Source: Neorhizobium sp. SOG26 (GTDB lineage: Bacteria > Pseudomonadota > Alphaproteobacteria > Rhizobiales > Rhizobiaceae). Taken from it: 64,000 bases of DNA. The notes under the pieces were generated by a model. The model searched no databases. It saw only the letters and a program-made list of their open reading frames with translations, and was not told the DNA's origin. The translations under genes were made by a program, and so were the position numbers. Shown one piece after another: positions 1 through 8,278 of this stretch. Every line of letters starts with the position of its first letter. Position 1 is the stretch's first letter. Where the stretch lies: assembly GCF_003491345.1 (NCBI RefSeq), contig NZ_CP025512.1, positions 62,001 through 126,000 on the forward strand. The letters are read 5' to 3'.

Positions 1-343
1 GCAGCTTCAGGTCATCGAGGCGAGCGCCCGTCAGGTTGATGGAGCCTACGAGAGCCGGCGTTTCGATCTGCACGCGCTGCGACTTGGCCAGTGCCTGGTC
101 GCGCGTCACCACCGCTGCCTGGCCCGAAGCTGGTCCACCAGGGAGATTGCCGCCACCCGTGCTCTGGGCGCCGGGGCTTTCGGGCGAAGAGGTCTGCGAG
201 GCATCGCCCTGCAGCGCCTGGCGAGCTTCCTCGGCGCGCTGCTGAGCTTCCATCCTCGGGTTCATGTAGAGGAATTGCCAGGCAAGAACGATGAGCACGG
301 AGAGTGCGATCGCGATGAAGTAGTTGCGGTTTTTTTCCATCAT
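1..343 (-). CDS. yidC: Membrane protein insertase YidC, N-terminal part (cut by window edge)
   Basis: YidC/Oxa1-family insertase that helps fold and insert inner-membrane proteins, alone or with SecYEG. Only the first 114 residues are present; the gene continues left of base 1. The start reads [16 protein letters not shown], a short cytoplasmic tail followed by one membrane segment (about residues 8-26). A Ser/Gly/Pro/Gln-rich stretch follows and then the start of the periplasmic domain, as in Gram-negative YidC. The first ATG overlaps the rnpA stop as ATGA, so translation is probably coupled. A second in-frame ATG follows immediately and could be the real start. No yidD lies between rnpA and yidC, unlike in enterobacteria. 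Confidence 0.93.
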   Translation of the reverse strand, partial: MMEKNRNYFIAIALSVLIVLAWQFLYMNPRMEAQQRAEEARQALQGDASQTSSPESPGAQSTGGGNLPGGPASGQAAVVTRDQALAKSQRVQIETPALVGSINLTGARLDDLKL

Positions 344-732
344 GCTTTCCTGGAACGGGTCTCCTCGGACCGCTTGTGTCTCGGCTTGCCTTCGATACGC
401 TCGATAAGCTGTGCCGTCATATCCGCAAAGGGAGCCGTCAGCACGTCCCGCCGCGCGACGATCACATAGTCGTGTCCGTTATTCATTGCAAATCCGGCAG
501 ATTGCCTCACCGCCTCTCTCAGGCGGCGGCGCATCCGGTTGCGTTCAACTGCGTTGCCGTGCTTCTTCGTCACGGTAAAGCCGACGCGAGGCGGCTCGTC
601 CGGCTGCTGCCGGTCCAGAACTTCCAGCAGGAAAGTTCGTCCGCGGCGTATTTCGCCTTGCCGCACGGCCAAAAACTGCGGCCGGTTTTTCAACCGCCCG
701 ACAGTCGTCTTGGAGTCTTTTCTATTCGTCAT
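340..732 (-). CDS. rnpA: Ribonuclease P protein component
   Basis: Protein subunit of RNase P, which assists the catalytic RNA in trimming pre-tRNA 5' leaders. The 130-residue product is small and basic. It carries the signature [13 protein letters not shown] at about residues 62-74 and an upstream [15 protein letters not shown] segment typical of the family. It sits 27 bp downstream of rpmH and overlaps yidC by 4 bp, the standard rpmH-rnpA-yidC order. The C-terminal tail is rich in Arg/Lys/Ser. The ATG at 732 is used; the first ten residues are poorly conserved in the family, so the start is slightly uncertain. Confidence 0.93.
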   Translation of the reverse strand: MTNRKDSKTTVGRLKNRPQFLAVRQGEIRRGRTFLLEVLDRQQPDEPPRVGFTVTKKHGNAVERNRMRRRLREAVRQSAGFAMNNGHDYVIVARRDVLTAPFADMTAQLIERIEGKPRHKRSEETRSRKA

Positions 733-759
733 GCCCGAAAATCCCGGGCAATTCGGCCT

Positions 760-894
760 TTAGGCCGACAGACGCTTGCGGCCACGGGCGCGGCGAGCAG
801 CCAGAACCTTGCGGCCACCATTGGTAGCCATGCGGGCGCGGAAGCCGTGACGACGCTTGCGAACAAGCTTGGACGGTTGGTAGGTACGCTTCAT
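760..894 (-). CDS. rpmH: 50S ribosomal protein L34
   Basis: The 44-residue product begins [20 protein letters not shown] and ends in RGRKRLSA. It is the very basic L34 protein of the large ribosomal subunit and is recognisable over its whole length. It is first in the rpmH-rnpA-yidC transcript. The ATG is preceded by an AT-rich stretch (TTAAATAA on the coding strand) rather than a strong Shine-Dalgarno. A perfect 8-bp hairpin lies 37-57 nt upstream, in the probable leader. Confidence 0.96.
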   Translation of the reverse strand: MKRTYQPSKLVRKRRHGFRARMATNGGRKVLAARRARGRKRLSA

Positions 895-1373
895 TTATTT
901 AATACCGCGGTGTGCGGCCCTTCTTGAAGTTTGCCGTCATCACGACGGCAAGAGCGTTTCGGATTATCGTTCTGCCCACGCGACAGCAAACGCTGAACTC
1001 GCTGAGCGGAACGTGGCCGGCTTACTAGAGAGGTAAGCCTGAAAAGTCAACGGCCGAGCCGAAACCGAGCCTTCTTGAAGATGCCGGAACGTGCCCACTG
1101 ACATTGTTTCAATTCTAACTAATCCATTAACGCGAGCACCGATGTATTCGGGAGCAAAAAATTGTCCTCACCTATCGAAAATTGACGAAAGTCAAGACGA
1201 TCAATCTAACAACTGTACGTTGCGTGATAAACTTTGCTCGAAACGAACCTGTTTGAGGCTTTTACTCCACTCAAACTTTATTAACAGCTGACTGCTAGAT
1301 CTCGCAGCCATGGAGGGTACGAGCGTTCGTACGGCGCAGATGCCCTTAAGCACGCTGTAATGGGGGTTCTCGC
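895..1373. other. Intergenic region between rpmH and the chemoreceptor gene
   Basis: This 479-bp divergent gap should hold the promoters for the rpmH operon (leftward) and the chemoreceptor (rightward). It contains two hairpins, at 931-951 and 1019-1039 (GGCTTAC/GTAAGCC arms, 7-nt loop). From about 1090 to 1300 the sequence is distinctly AT-rich. CCTTCTTGAAG occurs twice, near 919 and 1070. No convincing coding sequence or RNA gene is seen. Confidence 0.6.
931..951 (-). promoter_or_regulatory. Hairpin in probable rpmH leader
   Basis: TTGCCGTC and GACGGCAA form a perfect 8-bp stem around a 5-nt loop, 37-57 nt before the rpmH ATG. There is no U-run on either side, so it does not look like a terminator. 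A leader structure or protein-binding site is possible. Confidence 0.4.
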
Positions 1374-3458
1374 GTGAAGATCAGTTCGAAAATAAACTTG
1401 CTCGTCGGCTTGATGAGTCTTGTCGCTATCTTGATTGGTGGAATGGCGCTGTTCGCGGTGGGGGAGTACCAGAAGCGCGCGCAGCAATATGCCCATGTCG
1501 CCGAGCGTGTTTATAACGGCGAGCATCTGAACCGGCTGGTCACGGCCGTCGTCATGGATGCCCGCGGCATTTACGCCGCCGAGGATTCCGCTTCGGCCAA
1601 GCAGTTTGCCGATGGCGTTCTGAAGTCACTGGTGAGCAGCGATGAACTTTTCGCCGCATGGCAGCCGAAGGTGCCGGCGGAACAGCGTGAAATGTTCAAC
1701 AAGCTTCTGGAGCGCTCCAAGGAGTTCAAGGCTTTCCGCAGCGAGACGGCCCGGCTGAGCCAGGAGGAAGGGCCCGAAGTCGCGAACGTGCAGGGCAACA
1801 ACGAAGCCAACCGCGCGAACCGCAAGGCCTATCAGGCTGAGATCGACGCTGTCGTGAAGATGGACCAGGAAGAACTCAAGGTGCTGAGCGCCGAGATGGA
1901 ATCCTTCCGCAGCATGATCTTCTACAGCGTTCTCGCCGTCGCCATCATTGGTGTCGCAGGTGGTGCCGCCGCCGGTCTCTACATGGGCCGCACCCAGCTA
2001 AGCCGTCCGATCCTCGAACTGACCGCGTCGATGAAGAAGATTGCCGACGGCGATTATGACGCCGCAATCCCGACCGGCCGCAAGGACGAGATCGGCGACA
2101 TGGCCGCTGCCGTCGAGGTCTTCAAGAGGAACGGCCTGGAAGTGGCGCGCATGAATGCATCCGATGCCGCACTGCGGGCCAAGAGCGATGACCTGCAGTC
2201 CCGCATGGCCATCGTGGTTGCCGCCGCTGCCGAAGGTGACTTTACCCGCCGGATCGACAAGCAGTGGGGCGTCGAAAGCCTCGACAGTTTCGCACACGAT
2301 GTCGATGAACTGGTGGCAAGCGTTGATGCCGGCGTCTCGGAAACACGCCGTGTGGTGCGCAGCCTCGCCAATGGCGACCTGACTGATACCATGCGGGGCA
2401 ACTTCAAGGGTGCGTTCGAAGAACTGCAGAACAATGTCAACGCTGCGATGGCGACGCTGCGAACGACCATGTCGAACGTCCGCGTCGCGACCGGCTCGAT
2501 GAATGGCAGCGCTTCGGAAGTCAGCAGCGCCACCAACGACCTGTCGCGCCGTACCGAACAGCAGGCGGCAGCGCTGGAAGAAACCTCGGCGGCTCTCGAC
2601 CAGATCACCGCTGTCGTGAAGACCTCAACCGAGCGCGCCCAGGAAGCGACCATCATGGTGAGCGAGGCGAAGGAAAGCGCCGTCCAGTCGGGTGCCGTCG
2701 TTCGCAACGCGGTCGAGGCCATGGGTCGGATCGAACAGGCGTCGCGTGAGATCGCCCAGATCACCAACGTCATCGACGAGATCGCCTTCCAGACGAACCT
2801 GCTGGCGCTCAACGCTGGTGTTGAAGCAGCGCGCGCCGGTGATGCAGGCAAGGGCTTTGCGGTCGTTGCCCAGGAAGTGCGTGAGCTTGCCCAGCGTTCG
2901 GCAAGTGCGGCAAAGGACATCAAGTCGCTGATCAGCAAGTCTGGCGATGAAGTCGCCGTTGGCGTTGATCTGGTCCAGAAGACGGGCGAAGCCCTGTCGG
3001 AGATCGAGGCCCGCGTGCTGCGCATCAACGACCACATCCATTCGATCGCCGTTGCCTCCCGCGAGCAGGCCACCGGCCTTGCCGAAGTCAACACGGCCGT
3101 CAACCAGATGGACCAGGTGACCCAGCAGAACGCGGCCATGGTGGAAGAAACCTCAGCGGCCACGAGCAAGCTCTCGGCCGATGCCGACAGCCTCTTTGCG
3201 CTCGTATCGCAGTTCAACATCGGTCAGGAAGATGGCCAGGGGCAGGCAAGCCCACGGCCGCAGGCCACCCCCGCTAGCCTCTCCCAGCCGCCGGCACCCT
3301 TCAAGAAGCCGGTGACCGTCGCAACGGCCGATCATCGCGCCCGGGTTTCCCCCGTCAAGAAGATGACGGGTGCACTGGCACGCGCCTTCGGTGGCGGAGG
3401 AGCAGCAGCCCCCGCGGCAGCGGCATCGACCGCAGCGAGTGACTGGGAAGAATTCTGA
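1374..3458 (+). CDS. Methyl-accepting chemotaxis protein
   Basis: Transmembrane chemoreceptor that controls the CheA kinase in response to ligand. The 694 residues comprise TM1 (about 8-29), a periplasmic helical sensor of about 150 residues, TM2 (about 183-205), HAMP (about 206-260), a second HAMP-like stretch (about 300-355) and the signalling domain (about 380-635). The signalling tip reads EIAFQTNLLALNAGVEAARA, the invariant hairpin of the family. An Ala/Pro-rich linker leads to a C-terminal WEEF, resembling the NWETF-type tether for CheR/CheB. The start is GTG, 7 nt after a GGGGG ribosome site. No che genes adjoin it. The ligand cannot be told from sequence. Confidence 0.93.
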   Translation: MKISSKINLLVGLMSLVAILIGGMALFAVGEYQKRAQQYAHVAERVYNGEHLNRLVTAVVMDARGIYAAEDSASAKQFADGVLKSLVSSDELFAAWQPKVPAEQREMFNKLLERSKEFKAFRSETARLSQEEGPEVANVQGNNEANRANRKAYQAEIDAVVKMDQEELKVLSAEMESFRSMIFYSVLAVAIIGVAGGAAAGLYMGRTQLSRPILELTASMKKIADGDYDAAIPTGRKDEIGDMAAAVEVFKRNGLEVARMNASDAALRAKSDDLQSRMAIVVAAAAEGDFTRRIDKQWGVESLDSFAHDVDELVASVDAGVSETRRVVRSLANGDLTDTMRGNFKGAFEELQNNVNAAMATLRTTMSNVRVATGSMNGSASEVSSATNDLSRRTEQQAAALEETSAALDQITAVVKTSTERAQEATIMVSEAKESAVQSGAVVRNAVEAMGRIEQASREIAQITNVIDEIAFQTNLLALNAGVEAARAGDAGKGFAVVAQEVRELAQRSASAAKDIKSLISKSGDEVAVGVDLVQKTGEALSEIEARVLRINDHIHSIAVASREQATGLAEVNTAVNQMDQVTQQNAAMVEETSAATSKLSADADSLFALVSQFNIGQEDGQGQASPRPQATPASLSQPPAPFKKPVTVATADHRARVSPVKKMTGALARAFGGGGAAAPAAAASTAASDWEEF

Positions 3459-3619
3459 TCAAGATCTTCATCGCGATCTGAGGAAACGGAGGCACGGGTT
3501 GCCTCCGTTTCTTTTTGCGCTGCGGCAAAGACTGGTAAATTTGCCATAAATCCCTAGAATAGGCGTTGAAACCGTCGCTTATCGATGTGGCGACGCGCCT
3601 TCACGTTACGGAGACTACG

Positions 3620-5116
3620 ATGAACGACGAGGCGAGGACCTCGGGCATCGCACGTACTGAACCGGATGCGCGTGCACCGGAGCAGATGCCGCGTCTCTTT
3701 CGCGGCCTTTCGGGCCGGCTGCTTTGGCTGACCGTCATCTTCGTCATGATGGCCGAAGTGCTGATCTTCGTCCCGAGTGTCGCCACCATGCGGATGAACT
3801 GGCTGCGCGACCGGCTCGATACGGCGGCGGCCGCCGGTATCGTCATCGATGGGCTGCAGACTTCCGAGCTTCCACGCGGCGTGCAGGATGACACGCTTCT
3901 CGCCACCGGCACGAAGGTGCTGGCGCTGCGCAAGGACGGCACGTCACGCCTGCTCGCGGCCACCGATACCCAGCCCGAGATCGACCAGGTCTTTGACCTT
4001 GCCGGTACGTCCTTCCTTGGCGCGATGCGTGATGCGCTCGATACGCTGGTGCTGGGCGGCGGCCGGACCATGCGTGTCTACGGCCCGATCGGCGAAAGCG
4101 ACATGATTATCGAACTGGTCATGACCGAGGACGCGCTGCGCAAGGACATGCTGAAATACGCCAAGATGATGTTCCTGGTGTCGCTGCTGATCTCGCTGCT
4201 GACCGCCGTCATGATCTTCCTTGCCATCAACCGCATGATGATCATGCCAATCCGCCGGCTGACGCGGAGCATGCAGCTTTTCTCCGAGGAGCCTGAAGAT
4301 CCTTCCCGGGTGTTTGGCGGCGACCGGTCGCGCGGTGAACTTGCCGTGGCAGGGCGACATCTGACCGAGATGCAGGTTCAACTGCAGCGGACGCTTAAGC
4401 AGCAGAAAAACCTCGTTGATCTCGGGCTCGCGGTCTCGAAGATCAATCACGACATGCGTAACATCCTGGCTTCCGCGCAGCTGATGTCCGACCGCCTCAC
4501 GGATGTGGAGGATCCGATGGTGAGGAGCTTCGCGCCAAAGCTGTTGCGCACGATCGACCGCGCCGTCGGTTATACCAATGAAGTACTCGCTTATGGCCAG
4601 GCATCCGAAGCGGCGCCGCGGCGCCGCCGTGTGAAAATCTCGTCGCTCACCCAGGAAGTGCGCGAGATGCTGGGGATTGATCAGGATAGCGGCATCGAGT
4701 TCGTGGAACAGATCGCCGCCGATCTCGAGGTGGATTGCGATAGCGAGCAGATCTTCCGCGTGATTCACAACCTGTGCCGCAATGCCCACCAGGCGTTGGT
4801 CAACTTCGATCCTGAAGACGGTTCGGTCGTGCGTCGGATCACGGTCAGCGCTCACCGCGTCGGTAGTGTCGTCAGCATCACGATCGATGACACAGGCCCT
4901 GGAATGCCGCGCAAGGCTCGCGAAAACCTGTTCTCCGCGTTCCGTGGATCGGCGCGTTCGGGTGGTACCGGCCTCGGTCTGGTGATTGCGCGGGAACTGG
5001 TTCTTGCCCACGGCGGCACGATTGCGCTCGTCGAAAAACCCGGTCCCGGCACGCAGTTCCGCATCGAAATTCCCGACCGCCCGGTTTCCCTCGACGACTA
5101 CCGCGTTCGCGCGTAA
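3620..5116 (+). CDS. Membrane sensor histidine kinase (orphan)
   Basis: Two-component sensor kinase of 498 residues. TM1 is near 29-53 and TM2 near 177-202, bracketing a periplasmic sensor. A HAMP-like linker follows, then a coiled segment leading to the phospho-acceptor motif SKINHDMRN (near residue 275). The ATP-binding domain has the N-box HNLCRNAHQAL, the G1 box DDTGPGMP and the G2 box GGTGLGLVIA. The ATG at 3620 has GGAG 7 nt upstream and is preferred over an upstream TTG at 3566 that adds 18 residues. No response regulator lies beside it, so its partner is unknown. The HDMRN variant of the H-box is unlike the common HELRTP. Confidence 0.88.
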   Translation: MNDEARTSGIARTEPDARAPEQMPRLFRGLSGRLLWLTVIFVMMAEVLIFVPSVATMRMNWLRDRLDTAAAAGIVIDGLQTSELPRGVQDDTLLATGTKVLALRKDGTSRLLAATDTQPEIDQVFDLAGTSFLGAMRDALDTLVLGGGRTMRVYGPIGESDMIIELVMTEDALRKDMLKYAKMMFLVSLLISLLTAVMIFLAINRMMIMPIRRLTRSMQLFSEEPEDPSRVFGGDRSRGELAVAGRHLTEMQVQLQRTLKQQKNLVDLGLAVSKINHDMRNILASAQLMSDRLTDVEDPMVRSFAPKLLRTIDRAVGYTNEVLAYGQASEAAPRRRRVKISSLTQEVREMLGIDQDSGIEFVEQIAADLEVDCDSEQIFRVIHNLCRNAHQALVNFDPEDGSVVRRITVSAHRVGSVVSITIDDTGPGMPRKARENLFSAFRGSARSGGTGLGLVIARELVLAHGGTIALVEKPGPGTQFRIEIPDRPVSLDDYRVRA

Positions 5117-5253
5117 TGCAAATGTGTTTGTGAAATCAATAGGTTGTAAAAGAAGTAGCCGTAAAATGATATTGGCGACATCAAAATCGCTTGCAATCCT
5201 CCGCGTCAGCCTTTAGAGGATCGCCACGCAAGCGGAACACACCACTTGCTCAC

Positions 5254-5330
5254 GCACCCGTAGCTCAGCTGGATAGAGCACCAGACTACGAATCTGGGGG
5301 TCAGGAGTTCGAATCTCTTCGGGTGCGCCA
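5254..5330 (+). tRNA. tRNA-Arg (anticodon ACG)
   Basis: A 77-nt cloverleaf with acceptor arm GCACCCG/CGGGTGC, D-arm GCTC/GAGC, anticodon stem CCAGA/TCTGG around CTACGAA (anticodon ACG), T-loop TTCGAAT and an encoded CCA end. The wobble A should be edited to inosine to read CGN codons. Confidence 0.97.
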
Positions 5331-5362
5331 TTCTTATCTCCCTGAATGAACATTCTCCACGA

Positions 5363-5392
5363 GCCTGGCATTGCCGGGCTTGTTGTCGTTTT
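5363..5392 (+). terminator. Probable terminator after tRNA-Arg
   Basis: GCCTGGC and GCCGGGC form a 7-bp stem with one G-U pair and a 3-nt loop. A T-rich tail (TTGTTGTCGTTTT) follows, 33 nt past the tRNA. Confidence 0.6.
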
Positions 5393-5449
5393 GGCCTGCG
5401 CGTGCGCGCGCCTGTGGCGCAACAACGCATGGACAGGCGTGACATAGCC

Positions 5450-5878
5450 ATGCCATCAAGGATGCCGTTCTTGGTCGTGTCGCGAGGGATCGTGAAGAAG
5501 CGCAGCACCTCAGTTTCAAGCCTCGTATTCGCCTGCCTGGCGAGCTACGCGCTTGTGCTGCAAATGCTGCTCGCCTCGGCACTCGTCAGCCCAGCCGTGG
5601 CCGCGCGGACGCTTGATGATTTCGGCAATCCGCTCTGCATCTCGCATACCGTCGACGCTGGCACCTCCCAGGGCGACACCCAGCCGAAGCTCCCAGGCTG
5701 CTGCGCGGCCGCCTGTTATGCAACGGCGCAGTTCCTGGTGCCAAATCCTCCGGCTCATTTCGTCAGCAACAGGCTGAGAACTGATCTCTCGACCGTTGTC
5801 GCTGAGGCGGACGAACATTTCCCGAAGCGCCCGGAAGTCTTGCCGAGTGTTCCGCGCGCTCCGCCAGTGACTGCCTGA
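5450..5878 (+). CDS. Small exported Cys-rich protein, DUF2946-like
   Basis: About 142 residues. An N-terminal hydrophobic segment (ALVLQMLLASALVSPAVAA) looks like a signal peptide or anchor. A short mature region with scattered cysteines (PLC, GCCAAAC) and a Pro-rich tail follow. The layout resembles DUF2946 proteins, which often sit beside YcnI and CopC/CopD genes, and the next two genes are exactly those. A role in copper handling is inferred from context. The start is unsure: in-frame options are GTG 5402, ATG 5429, ATG 5450 and ATG 5462, and none has a strong ribosome site. Confidence 0.6.
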   Translation: MPSRMPFLVVSRGIVKKRSTSVSSLVFACLASYALVLQMLLASALVSPAVAARTLDDFGNPLCISHTVDAGTSQGDTQPKLPGCCAAACYATAQFLVPNPPAHFVSNRLRTDLSTVVAEADEHFPKRPEVLPSVPRAPPVTA

Positions 5879-6027
5879 GCCGCTTCTGGTCTTCGGCCGA
5901 GCCGCTCCGGTCCCGCGACAAGCGGCAACGCGAAGATCATTGTTCATCCCATGCATCCAATTCACGCCGGCGCAGTTTGCTGCCAGCGTTTCGAGCAGGC
6001 CATGTCCGATCTGGCCAAGGAGAACCC

Positions 6028-6552
6028 ATGTTCAAGACCATCATCGCCGCCACCGCGATTGCAGCATGCAGCAGCGCCGCCGCCTTTGCCCATGTCACCC
6101 TCGAAGGCAAGGAAGCCCCGGTCGGCTCCACCTACAAGGTCGTGTTGCGTGTGCCGCACGGCTGCGAAGGCAAGCCGACGCAGGTGGTGCGGGTCCAGAT
6201 GCCGGAAGGCTTTTATGGCGTAAAACCGCAGCCGAAAGCCGGCTGGACGCTGGAGACCGTGAAGGGGCCTTACGAAAAGGCCTACGACAACCATGGTTCG
6301 AAGGTCAGCGAAGGCGTCAAGCAGGTCGTCTGGAGCGGTGGTAATCTGCCTGATGATCAATACGACGAGTTTGTTTTCCGCGGCACGATCGCGGCGGACC
6401 TGAACCCGGGCGAGATAATGTATTTCCCGGTGGTGCAGGAATGCCCGGATGGCGCCAAGGAGCGTTGGATCGAAATCCCCGCTGCCGGCCAGAAGGCATC
6501 CGATCTCGAGCTTCCGGCGCCGGGCCTGAAGCTCATTCCCGCGGCCAACTGA
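6028..6552 (+). CDS. ycnI: YcnI-family (DUF1775) periplasmic copper-binding protein
   Basis: The 174-residue precursor has a signal peptide (MFKTIIAATAIAACSSAAAFA). Its predicted cleavage leaves His as residue 1 of the mature protein (HVTLEGKEAP). In Bacillus subtilis YcnI an N-terminal His forms a copper 'brace' with conserved acidic and Trp residues; a matching Trp is seen in PKAGWTLE. The body shows the DUF1775 pattern of V-Y-VPHGCEGKPTQVVRVQMPEG. AAGGAGA lies 5 nt before this ATG, which rules out the longer reading from 5977. It lies 14 bp ahead of the CopC-CopD gene, matching the ycnI-ycnJ pairing. Confidence 0.88.
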   Translation: MFKTIIAATAIAACSSAAAFAHVTLEGKEAPVGSTYKVVLRVPHGCEGKPTQVVRVQMPEGFYGVKPQPKAGWTLETVKGPYEKAYDNHGSKVSEGVKQVVWSGGNLPDDQYDEFVFRGTIAADLNPGEIMYFPVVQECPDGAKERWIEIPAAGQKASDLELPAPGLKLIPAAN

Positions 6553-6566
6553 TTGCGGCTGGGCGC

Positions 6567-8189
6567 ATGATGTCAAGTGCCGTCCGCTGCCGAGCGTGGT
6601 CTCTAGTCTCCACGCTTTCCCGCGCATTGCTCGTCATGCTGCTGTGGCTTCCGCTCGCCGCGGCAGCCTTTGCGCATGCCTCGCTCAATTCGACCGAACC
6701 GCCGGATGGAGCAGTCGTGGCAGCGGCACCCGGCGTCATCCGGCTCATCTTCAACGAACCGGTGTCGCCGACGAGCCTGAAGCTGACCAGGCCCGACCGC
6801 AGCAGCGTTCCGCTTGAGGATGTTGTGGTCAAGGGCAATGCGCTGGAGATCACGCCGCCGGCAGACTTGCAAACCGGTACCCACCTCCTTTCCTGGCGCG
6901 TCGTGTCGGAAGACGGTCACCCGATCGGTGGATCTTTCGTCTTTTCGGTGGGACACGCAGGCGGGCCGCCTCCGGATACCGCCGCTGATTCCGGCTGGCC
7001 GGTCTGGGCCGGCCTGTGGACCGGCAAGGTCATGCTGTATCTCGGCATCTTTTTCGGCATCGGCGGTGTGTTCGCGATCTTCTGGTTTGTCGGCGGCGAT
7101 ACGGCGACGCGGAAGCCGAGCCTGATTGCGCTCGGCATTGGCTCAGCGGGAGCACTGATCTCGCTCGGCTTCCAGGGCCTCGATGCGGTGGGCGAGGGTA
7201 TCCCGTTCCTGTTCTCCGGCTCGGCATGGCGGGCAGGGCTCGGCACCAGTCTCGGCCCGACGGTCATGTTCGTATGCGTCGGATTTGCATTGGCAGCGTT
7301 GGCGCTTTTGAGCGGCAAGGGCAGGGAGGCACGATGGATGGCGCTCTCTGCCGTCCTCACCGCCGCTTTCTCCTTGAGCCTCAGTGGCCATGCGAGTGCC
7401 GCACCGCCGCAGTGGATCATGCGCCCCGCGGTCTTCCTTCACGTCGCCGCCATCGCCATCTGGGCGGGCGCCCTCCTGCCGCTCATGCTGCAGCTACGGA
7501 CCAAAAGCCCGGAAGCGGCCGACAGCCTGCAGCGCTTCTCCGTCTTCATCCCCTTTGCCGTGCTGGTGCTGATCGCCGCAGGCGGTGTGCTGGCTTATGT
7601 CCAGGTCGGCACGCCATCGGCTCTTGTCACGACCGCTTATGGCACTGTCTTCCTCATCAAGCTTGTGCTGCTTGTCGTACTCTTCGTCCTTGCCGCGGCC
7701 AATCGCTGGCGGTTGACGCAGCGCTCGCGGCGAGGAGAGCCGAAGGCCATTTCCATGCTCGTCCGGCTGGTGGCTGCCGAAACGCTGGTCATGGCGCTGA
7801 TCTTCGGTGTCGCTGCTGCCTGGCGGTTCACGCCGCCGCCGCGCAGTCTGGTTGCCCAGGTTCAGCGTGATGTCGTCGTGCGTCTAGAGAGCCCCGAGGC
7901 GGCCGCCGACGTGACCGTTCGCCAGGGCGACGGCGGTGCGGTGTCCCTGTCCATCAAGATCACTGGCAAGGACGGGCAACCGCTCGATCCCGTCGAAGTC
8001 ACGGCGGTGCTGGGCAATCCACAGGCCGGCGTTGAACCGATCCGACGCAAGGCGGAAAAGACCGAAACGGGCTGGACGGTGCCGGATCTCGTGCTGCCGC
8101 TGGCGGGTAGGTGGAGCCTGCGCCTCGATGTGCTGGTCACCGACTTCGACATTACCCGGCTGGAGGGCGAGATCGAAATCAGGCCGTAA
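6567..8189 (+). CDS. CopC-CopD fusion, copper import protein (YcnJ-type)
   Basis: About 540 residues. A signal peptide ends AAAFA, leaving a mature N-terminal His (HASLNSTEPPDG). The CopC domain (about 40-135) has the second copper-ligand motif EDGHP. The CopD part (about 155-430) has eight or so membrane segments, and a soluble C-terminal beta-rich tail follows. CopC binds Cu(II) in the periplasm and CopD is thought to carry copper inward; fusion is known from YcnJ. Together with the two preceding genes this is a copper acquisition cassette. Two ATGs in tandem (6567 and 6570) precede SSAVRC; no strong ribosome site is seen. Confidence 0.88.
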   Translation: MMSSAVRCRAWSLVSTLSRALLVMLLWLPLAAAAFAHASLNSTEPPDGAVVAAAPGVIRLIFNEPVSPTSLKLTRPDRSSVPLEDVVVKGNALEITPPADLQTGTHLLSWRVVSEDGHPIGGSFVFSVGHAGGPPPDTAADSGWPVWAGLWTGKVMLYLGIFFGIGGVFAIFWFVGGDTATRKPSLIALGIGSAGALISLGFQGLDAVGEGIPFLFSGSAWRAGLGTSLGPTVMFVCVGFALAALALLSGKGREARWMALSAVLTAAFSLSLSGHASAAPPQWIMRPAVFLHVAAIAIWAGALLPLMLQLRTKSPEAADSLQRFSVFIPFAVLVLIAAGGVLAYVQVGTPSALVTTAYGTVFLIKLVLLVVLFVLAAANRWRLTQRSRRGEPKAISMLVRLVAAETLVMALIFGVAAAWRFTPPPRSLVAQVQRDVVVRLESPEAAADVTVRQGDGGAVSLSIKITGKDGQPLDPVEVTAVLGNPQAGVEPIRRKAEKTETGWTVPDLVLPLAGRWSLRLDVLVTDFDITRLEGEIEIRP

Positions 8190-8205
8190 GAAGAGATCAG
8201 GTCGA

Positions 8206-8219
8206 TTGATCTTGCACAA
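8206..8219 (+). promoter_or_regulatory. FNR/FixK-type box ahead of hemN
   Basis: TTGAT, 4 nt, CACAA matches 8 of 10 defined positions of the FNR/FnrN/FixK consensus TTGAT-N4-ATCAA. It ends 59 bp before the hemN ATG, a fitting distance for activation near -41. Oxygen control of hemN by FNR-type regulators is well known in rhizobia. Confidence 0.55.
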
Positions 8220-8278
8220 ACCGAAGTGTCGCCGCTGCGGCTAGAACCCCTGCCAACAGGATTTGCAGAGGAGCTGCC

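Noticed and set aside
1091-1291. 66-codon open frame in the AT-rich gap before the chemoreceptor gene
   Set aside because: No ribosome site, composition unlike neighbouring genes, and no recognisable motif; the region is more likely promoter DNA.
2054-3220. Long antisense frame (388 codons) inside the chemoreceptor gene
   Set aside because: Mirror of GC-rich third positions in a real gene; product is Ser/Ala/Arg-rich with no domain.
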